This document shows, piece by piece, positions 37,124-42,371 of a DNA stretch of 42,371 nt (the first letter of the stretch is position 1; each line of letters begins with the position of its first letter). The notes under the pieces are model-generated. The model saw only the letters and a list, made by a program, of their open reading frames with translations, searched no databases and was not told the origin of the DNA. The DNA lies in IMG/VR virus record IMGVR_UViG_3300041955_000296, positions 1 to 42,371 of that record; one strand, given 5' to 3'. Source of the DNA: a virus. The position numbers and the translations under genes were made by a program.

Positions 37124-38062
37124 TTAGAAGTGGTACGGTGCCAGATACTCGAAGCGGACGGTCTCCCCGAGCTGAATATCGTGGAGCGTTGAGAGTAACC
37201 CGTCAAGGTTCATCGGCAACTCGGGGGCGGAGTAGTGCAGATAGCCGCCGCTGTCGTCTCCGGCCACCTTCGCCATCTTCTTCATCTCTTCGCGGGTATA
37301 GATCGCCTTGGAGCCGCTCAGCTCTTTGGCCTTGCGCTCGGCTTCCTCGTAGGTGATCACGCCATCGACGAGCCCCACCTTCACGGCTTCCTGGCCGAAG
37401 AAGATGCGGGCCGATTTGACGGCATCCCAGTCGGTGATCTTGTCGCCGCGGCTATCCTTGATGATGCCGTAGAAGTCGGCCGCCAAGCTGTTGATGATCG
37501 ACTGGAAGTATGCCCGATCGGCGTCGGTGGTTTCCCGTCCCGGGTTGCCAGCGTCCTTGAGGGGCGCGCTCTTGTAAACCTCGTTGTCGAGCCGCGCCCA
37601 GTCCATGAGGCGGTTATATTTCGTCATCGACATGACGACGCCGATGCTGCCGGCGATGGTTTCCTTGCGCACGCCGATGAACTTGACGCTCTTGTTCATC
37701 AAGACGTACATGCCGCCCGAGGCGCACTCGGAGTTGCACCAGGCGACGACCGGGACCCGCAGCTTGCTCAGCTCCTCGTTGATGTTGGAGCTGGCGACGA
37801 CGCCGCCACCCGGCGAATTGACCGTGAGGAGGACCGCCCTGATGCGTTTGTTCTGGTTAATGTCCTTCACCTTGTCCGCGACCTTCTCCGCGGACTTATC
37901 GTTGATCACGTCGGTAATGTCCATGATCTCCAGGATATCCGGGGAATTCGGCGCGGCTGTGTCGTCGGCGTCGGTGGCCGCCGCGGTAACAGGTTCGGCG
38001 GCGCTGTAATTCGGTGCGCCGACAAGAGCGACGAGACCGGCAGCCAGCAAGAATTTACGCAT
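37124..38062 (-). CDS. Exported S49-family (SppA-like) peptidase
   Basis: The 312-residue protein has a signal peptide (MRKFLLAAGLVALVGAPNYS, then AA) and an S49 core: VLLTVNSPGGGVVAS (about residues 78-92), CNSECASGGMY with the nucleophile Ser (about 115), IAGSIGVVMSM (about 136) and a Lys in VYKSAPLKDAGNPGRE (about 170). S49 peptidases in phages are often prohead proteases and cytoplasmic; the signal peptide here points to a periplasmic SppA-like role. AGGAG is six bases before the ATG. Confidence 0.85.
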   Translation of the reverse strand: MRKFLLAAGLVALVGAPNYSAAEPVTAAATDADDTAAPNSPDILEIMDITDVINDKSAEKVADKVKDINQNKRIRAVLLTVNSPGGGVVASSNINEELSKLRVPVVAWCNSECASGGMYVLMNKSVKFIGVRKETIAGSIGVVMSMTKYNRLMDWARLDNEVYKSAPLKDAGNPGRETTDADRAYFQSIINSLAADFYGIIKDSRGDKITDWDAVKSARIFFGQEAVKVGLVDGVITYEEAERKAKELSGSKAIYTREEMKKMAKVAGDDSGGYLHYSAPELPMNLDGLLSTLHDIQLGETVRFEYLAPYHF

Positions 38063-38092
38063 GATGATCTCCTACGGGTCAAAGGAAAGAGC

Positions 38093-38121
38093 AGGCTGCC
38101 ACGGCGCGCGGCCGATGTCAA
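38093..38121 (-). promoter_or_regulatory. Possible weak promoter before the S49 peptidase gene
   Basis: Minus-strand TTGACA (38121-38116) has CAGCCT (38098-38093) 17 bases downstream. The -35 is exact but the -10 is poor, so activity is uncertain or activator-dependent. Confidence 0.3.
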
Positions 38122-39164
38122 GCCTCCAGATTGTAGCCGAAGATCGCGGAGTTGAGCGCGGCCGCGGCCCAGGCGGCGCTCGTGTGCGGGTCGTTGATGA
38201 AAATGTCCTGCTGATACTGGTAAGTGACGCCGGGGACAACCGCTGTCCCGTCCGCGACGTTGCCGCTTGAGGAAATCTCGTTCTGGATCGCGCGGGTCGA
38301 GGCGCTCTCCTGGCGGATAGCCGAGGTGACAGCCGCGGCAAAGATCGTCGTCGGCGTGTTGGACAGCGCGCCGTGGCCGAAAAGATCGGTCTGGGCGGGC
38401 GTCGAGCTGTAGTTGTAGGTGGTGTCCCCGTCCATCGCCACCTCGTCAACCATGCCATAGTTATTGGCACCGGAGAGATGGGTGAAGGCAACCGAGCTGT
38501 CGCTGGTCGGGAAGAGGGTCTCGACGCGAGTGTCCCCGAGGACCGCGTTGAACGGTGCGGAGCCCCCTTCATTATGGAAGTAGAAGTCGTCAAACCAGCA
38601 CGGTTGGCTACCCGAGCTGTCGTTCATCAACGTGAAGCTGTTGCAGTGCGTCGCGCTCGGGGCGGTGTTGGCACTGCTCACGTCGATATTTTTTGTGCCG
38701 TTTATGTAGACCTTCGCGGCCCCCGACGCTACGGAGAAAGCCAGGATTTCCACCTCGACATAGTACCACGTCGCCGGCTCGAAGGTGCCGTTCCCCGAGC
38801 TGCCCAGGACGGACCCGTTATTGCCACCCGAGCGAAGCTGGAGCTGAGCGTTGACCTGATCGACGGTGAGCGTGACATTGACGCCCGTCTGGTTAGCGGT
38901 GCTGTATACGAAGACTTCCGGGGCCGAGCCCAGGGTGTAGGTCAGCGCGAAGCCCAGGACCACCACCGTCTCCGCGCCTGGAGTGTTCTTGTAGACCCCG
39001 CCACCCGGCAGCAGCTTCAGCGACTTCCCGTTGAACCGGAAAGTCGTCGCGTCGATCGAGACGCTGAGAACGCCACTATCCGTCCCGGTCCACTTGTTAC
39101 CGGTAGCCAGGTCGGAGTAGGCGTTCTGGTGGTCGAAGCCGTCGAAGAACAGGTCGAGAGCCAT
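38118..39164 (-). CDS. LamG/ConA-like structural protein
   Basis: The 348-residue protein begins MALDLFFDGFDHQNAYSDLA and has a jelly-roll-type lectin pattern: alternating strands, FEPATWYYVEVEILAFSV, AAKVYINGTKNIDVSSANT and CWFDDFYFHNEGGSAPFN (about residues 190-207). The C-terminal part is Ala/Ser-rich with YQYQQDIFINDPHTSAAW. Such proteins are usual in phage tails and may bind surface sugars. AAGGGG precedes the ATG. It lies downstream of the fibre gene. Confidence 0.78.
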   Translation of the reverse strand: MALDLFFDGFDHQNAYSDLATGNKWTGTDSGVLSVSIDATTFRFNGKSLKLLPGGGVYKNTPGAETVVVLGFALTYTLGSAPEVFVYSTANQTGVNVTLTVDQVNAQLQLRSGGNNGSVLGSSGNGTFEPATWYYVEVEILAFSVASGAAKVYINGTKNIDVSSANTAPSATHCNSFTLMNDSSGSQPCWFDDFYFHNEGGSAPFNAVLGDTRVETLFPTSDSSVAFTHLSGANNYGMVDEVAMDGDTTYNYSSTPAQTDLFGHGALSNTPTTIFAAAVTSAIRQESASTRAIQNEISSSGNVADGTAVVPGVTYQYQQDIFINDPHTSAAWAAAALNSAIFGYNLEA

Positions 39165-39167
39165 GGT

Positions 39168-39566
39168 TTACCCCTTATCTTGCTCCTCGTCAACGAGAAG
39201 CCATGTGAGAGCGGATAGTGTCATCCCGGACACCTCGGCATTGCTGAGATCGAGAGCCGGAATAACCGGCACGGTGATCTCGGTCTCGGTATCGAGGAGG
39301 AGCTGGTGAGCCGCGGCGAATTCGGTGGGATTGGTGAGGGTCGGATTACCGATCCCGTCAACCTTAACCGAGCCGTCTTCGTTCTTCTCGGCGCATTCCG
39401 TAATGAGCGCGTTCCGCGACTTGCCGTAGTGGCCTAGCTCCGTTTGAACGGCGTTGATCACCTTGGCTATCTTGTAATTGAGGACGGGCTGCTTGAGGGT
39501 GCCGATCTCGCGAAGGGCGTCCATGCTCTTGACGAGAGTTTCGAGGGTCACTTTGATCTGGGGCAT
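39168..39566 (-). CDS. Hypothetical fibre-region protein
   Basis: The 132-residue protein begins MPQIKVTLETLVKSMDALRE and is helical with acidic stretches. The layout (short N-terminal strand, then helices) recalls small phage proteins in tail regions (DUF1617-like), without certainty. ATG 39566 has GGAG seven bases upstream; ATG 39578 overlaps the preceding stop but lacks a ribosome site. Confidence 0.65.
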   Translation of the reverse strand: MPQIKVTLETLVKSMDALREIGTLKQPVLNYKIAKVINAVQTELGHYGKSRNALITECAEKNEDGSVKVDGIGNPTLTNPTEFAAAHQLLLDTETEITVPVIPALDLSNAEVSGMTLSALTWLLVDEEQDKG

Positions 39567-39577
39567 AGGGGTCTCCA

Positions 39578-39818
39578 TTATCCGAAATAAGGAAGGTAGA
39601 TGATGTTACCAGACGGGTCTTTGGTTGTCAACCACCCTTTGAGCACGATGTCCGCGGGTCCATTCGCAACGAGAGGCATTACTTTTCCGGTGCCAGGAGG
39701 CGAAACTGTAGCAGACAAGAGATTAAACCGCGGAACGACGGGGGGGAACTGGTCCCGCAATACCGTTACTGCTGATTTCAACAGCAGTAAACCTTTGTGC
39801 TAAAGTTGGATCGGGCAC
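39578..39818 (-). CDS. Small fibre-region protein split by a one-base frameshift at C7
   Basis: A frame with GAGGAG seven bases before GTG 39818 starts MPDPTLAQRFTAVEISSNGI and stops at 39723. The next frame carries the rest (NLLSATVSPPGTGKVMPLVA to GNIIYLPYFG, stop 39578), whose end 'WLTTKDPSGNIIYLPYF' is typical of small phage proteins. The frames meet at a C7 run (39746-39740 on the minus strand); C6 would join them into a protein of about 80 residues. Frameshift mutation, sequencing error or +1 recoding are possible. A TTG at 39781 could start the second frame alone. Confidence 0.6.
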
Positions 39819-39830
39819 GGTAATTCTCCT

Positions 39831-42368
39831 CTAAGGCGCTAGAATTGCGTATCCGCGGACGTTAGTCGTTGTTGCCCCGCCGGAAAGGGTCATCCCGATA
39901 GTAACATTGTGCGCTGCGGATATGGCAAGTGCTCCCGTCAAGGTGATGCCAAAGTTGCCGTTTGTGATCGTTCCAGTCATTGCCGTCGCGGCGTTGTTGT
40001 CATATACTGTGACTGTATAGGTCTGGCCTATTCCTGGAGTTTGCTCAGTGAGGAGTACAACAGTTGTCATGTGGCAGGCAAACGGCATGACCCATGCTTG
40101 GGCTTGAGAACCGGTGAACCAGCCTATCGGCCCAAAGTATCCTGTAGCTCCAGCTGCGATTTGCTGTGAGAGTGAGGCAGGACCGACCGCATTGTTGAAC
40201 GGCAAGTAGGCCATAAACATGCCGTTCGTAGTGATCGAGCCGTTGAAGAAGCTGGGAGCGCTACTGGCGCTGTAGATCGCGTAGGTAAACGAGGGGATAG
40301 TCGCGGTCCCGAGCAGCAGGTCTACGTTATACGTACCAACCGTTCCCGCGTTGGAGCATATCCCAACGTTTCCTGTGATCGTGCCTGTCGCCACGGCATT
40401 GTTGACTTTAATCCCATAAGCGTTCGTAATCGTCGCACCAGCCGCGTTGTTAGCGATCCCGATGCTGATACCAGACATGCCGGTTAGGGTTCCTGTCGCA
40501 CCTGCCGTGATAGCAGGGGCTATATTTAATCCTTTGAGACCAATCGTTGCAGTCCAATTTTTACTATTCGTGGCACCGATCGTAGGAGCAAGTTGAAGGG
40601 CCTGCAACGTATTGGCGGTGTCCGCAGCGGTAACGTTCGTGATTGGATTTATGTCCGCAGCGATTGTGCTAGAAGCGAGCCCGGCAAATGTGGGACTGAT
40701 CGTCAAGTCTTCAGTGCCGGCCGTCGCAGCGGTGATCTTAATCGGCCCCGCAAACTGAGATAAGGCAGTGTTGGCATTGTAGATCGAGAAGTTACCGGTC
40801 GGGATCGTCGCGGTGCCGATCAGAAGATCGACGTTCGTCGTGCCGCCGGCCGTGCCGGGGTTGATGTTGGCACCGATATTGTTCGTGATCGTGCCGGTTG
40901 CTACCGCAGGGTTGATTGTGAGAGCAATGGCGTTCGTGAGCGTGGCACCCGCCGCTAAATTCGAGATCGAGCAAATGATCGCGGACATGCCGGTGATCGT
41001 GCCGCTCGCGCCCGAGGTGATCGAGGGCGCTATGGATACGCCGGTAAGTCCGAACGTCGCCGTCCAGTTCTTGCTGTTCGCCGCGCCGATCGTGGGATCG
41101 ACCTGGAGCCCTAACGCCGTGTTGGCGCTCCCGCCGCCACTCGTCTGCACGAAGCTGGCGCTGAAATCGGCCAGGATAGTGCTGGAGCTGATCGACAGGA
41201 AGGCCGTATTGATCGTCAGGTCAGTCGTGCCCGGCGTGACGCCGGTGATCGTCGCGGTGCCGAGGGACTTGTTCAGGTCATAAGACGAACCGAACCACAC
41301 GTCCGTTTCGCCGTCCGTCGTAACGAGGGTGCCCAGGCTGTTACTGGTTCCTTGCGGGAGAACGACGCCGGTGCCTTGCGCAGTGTTGGTGGAAGTCGCG
41401 CATTTGACCGTAACCGTGTGCGCGCCAGTGGTATTGTTGAAGATGATATATTGCTGCCCCTGGGTTATGTAAGTCCCGTAGGCCAGTAGGATCGTGATGT
41501 TGCCGGTGATCGCGCCATTCAGCGCGATAGTGAACGGCGCAAATCCGATGCCGCTAACCGTTGCGACGCCTGCCGCTGCCGTATATCCAGTGCCGCCATA
41601 AAGGATGGTGAAGGATGCCGCCCCCGATCCGGATAGCGTTGCTACGGCGATCAGCGCGTCTTGATTTCCACCCGTGACGTTAAGGATGTCGCCGACGTGG
41701 TACAGAGAGCCCGGCGCTGGAACGGCAGTAATCGCATTGATGGCACCGCCTGCGACGGTGTACGTGACTGTCGCACCGGAGCCGAGCGAGCTGAAGCTAT
41801 AGGTTATGGCTCCCCCGGCAATGTTGAGCGGGCAGTACCCCATCGACTGCGCCAACATGGCTTGAGCAAAGGCTGAATTGGCGACCTTCGTCGAGTTGTC
41901 CCAGTACGGCAGCGTCGGGACGGTCGGCGAGACGGTGAAGGCGATCGGGCCGGTATCGGTCAAGGATACCACGTCGGTCCCGTTGAGGTAGCAGTGCCGC
42001 GTCTCGCCGGGTGCCACGACGACGCCGGTCTGGCCGCTCACCATGATTGTGATGTTGAAGCCGCCCGAGGTGTTGTTCGCGACATAGAAGTGCGCATACT
42101 GCCCGGTCGGCATATAGGCGGTCCAGGCGCCCGAGAGCGCACCGGTGACGTTCATGTAGAAGAAGCGCAGGGCTGTTTTGGTGCCGGCCGGCTCGTCAGG
42201 GGCCGCGCTGTAAGGGATCGTATAGGGCGTCGCGTACGTCGAGGCGTCGATGTTGAGCGTGCCCGCCATGCTTTGGGCAATGGCGTCGATCGCCGTGTTG
42301 AGCGTCAGCGTCTTGCCGGTCTGGTTGGGGTCAATGAGAGGGAAGCCGAGGATCGGATCGCTGCTCAT
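39831..42368 (-). CDS. Tail fibre / spike protein with internal duplication
   Basis: The 845-residue protein begins MSSDPILGFPLIDPNQTGKT. Residues 1-165 form an N-terminal, presumably virion-binding part (ALRFFYMNVTGALSGAWTAY, DVVSLTDTGPIAFTV). Two tandem units of about 170 residues follow (about 374-543 and 544-711), each with 'TIGAANSKNWTATFGL'-type, GTITGMSAI-type and NVDLLIGTATIP-type segments. The C-terminal 130 residues form a separate domain (TYTVTVYDNNAATAM). Gly/Thr/Ala/Ser-rich beta sequence fits a fibre. It ends in TAG. Confidence 0.82.
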   Translation of the reverse strand: MSSDPILGFPLIDPNQTGKTLTLNTAIDAIAQSMAGTLNIDASTYATPYTIPYSAAPDEPAGTKTALRFFYMNVTGALSGAWTAYMPTGQYAHFYVANNTSGGFNITIMVSGQTGVVVAPGETRHCYLNGTDVVSLTDTGPIAFTVSPTVPTLPYWDNSTKVANSAFAQAMLAQSMGYCPLNIAGGAITYSFSSLGSGATVTYTVAGGAINAITAVPAPGSLYHVGDILNVTGGNQDALIAVATLSGSGAASFTILYGGTGYTAAAGVATVSGIGFAPFTIALNGAITGNITILLAYGTYITQGQQYIIFNNTTGAHTVTVKCATSTNTAQGTGVVLPQGTSNSLGTLVTTDGETDVWFGSSYDLNKSLGTATITGVTPGTTDLTINTAFLSISSSTILADFSASFVQTSGGGSANTALGLQVDPTIGAANSKNWTATFGLTGVSIAPSITSGASGTITGMSAIICSISNLAAGATLTNAIALTINPAVATGTITNNIGANINPGTAGGTTNVDLLIGTATIPTGNFSIYNANTALSQFAGPIKITAATAGTEDLTISPTFAGLASSTIAADINPITNVTAADTANTLQALQLAPTIGATNSKNWTATIGLKGLNIAPAITAGATGTLTGMSGISIGIANNAAGATITNAYGIKVNNAVATGTITGNVGICSNAGTVGTYNVDLLLGTATIPSFTYAIYSASSAPSFFNGSITTNGMFMAYLPFNNAVGPASLSQQIAAGATGYFGPIGWFTGSQAQAWVMPFACHMTTVVLLTEQTPGIGQTYTVTVYDNNAATAMTGTITNGNFGITLTGALAISAAHNVTIGMTLSGGATTTNVRGYAILAP

Positions 42369-42371
42369 GGG

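Noticed and set aside
1-42371. tRNA genes, CRISPR arrays, insertion sequences and rRNA
   Set aside because: By eye no T-loop-like GGTTCGAATCC pattern on either strand, no regularly spaced repeats and no transposase signature were found; a tRNA scan would be needed to exclude divergent tRNAs.

Overview
This window is part of a tailed double-stranded DNA phage (Caudoviricetes), or a prophage of one. It carries a split large terminase, portal and head-morphogenesis genes, a complete replication module, a lysis module, tail-fibre genes and a short tyrosine recombinase. The host is probably a Gram-negative alphaproteobacterium: there is a GapR/DUF2312 homologue (a family typical of Alphaproteobacteria), an Rz/Rz1 spanin pair, a SleB-type cell-wall hydrolase and an RlpA-like protein. 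The DNA is GC-rich. No rRNA, tRNA, CRISPR array or insertion sequence was seen. Major capsid, tail-tube, tape-measure and baseplate genes are absent and probably lie beyond the left edge, downstream of the head genes on the minus strand.

Layout. 1-4388 (minus): head/packaging genes in the order TerL ATPase, TerL nuclease, portal, head morphogenesis, start of a small protein. 4525-5896 (plus): two tandem beta-rich paralogues, the second apparently starting at ACG, and a small protein with a 'DEARDNHGRF' motif. 5933-9850 (minus): many very small translationally coupled genes around a 199-residue integrase. 9967-13277 (minus): a ParB-domain protein, a Mom-like DNA-modification protein, a possible small terminase and an unknown. 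13590-15397: small genes on both strands, mostly membrane proteins or lipoproteins.

15402-30279 is one long minus-strand early region. It encodes, in transcription order, a small HTH protein, RuvC-like resolvase, SNF2-type helicase, a RecB/Cas4-like nuclease, a single-strand-binding protein, GapR-like protein, family A DNA polymerase, HD phosphohydrolase, a PrimPol-helicase interrupted by an in-frame amber codon, a nucleoside deoxyribosyltransferase-like protein, a papain-like peptidase, a coiled-coil protein, an RlpA-like protein and a DUF1643 protein. 30352-31021 is a short divergent plus-strand pair. 31023-34625 (minus) is the lysis region (SleB endolysin with a holin-like tail, Rz/Rz1, NlpC/P60-like protein) plus a MazZ-type dNTP diphosphohydrolase, small membrane proteins and an HslV-like Ntn-hydrolase. 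34656-36425 is a ParB-metallophosphoesterase fusion. 36482-42368 (minus) has a membrane protein, an exported S49 peptidase, a lectin-like structural protein and an 845-residue fibre with an internal duplication.

Most neighbouring genes overlap by ATGA, GTGA, TGATG or TAATG, so translational coupling is the rule; this was used to choose many starts. Several transcription units begin at near-consensus sigma-70 promoters (TTGACA, 17-18 bp, TATNNT-like), and some share an extended 'CTTGACACC' -35 region. The most notable items are the amber codon in the primase-helicase, the split terminase, the ACG start, a C7 frameshift in a fibre-adjacent gene, a Mom-like gene whose promoter predicts a leaderless transcript, the ParB-phosphoesterase fusion, an endolysin with a probable internal start for a holin-like product, and a nucleotide-metabolism set that partly resembles that of 2-aminoadenine phages.
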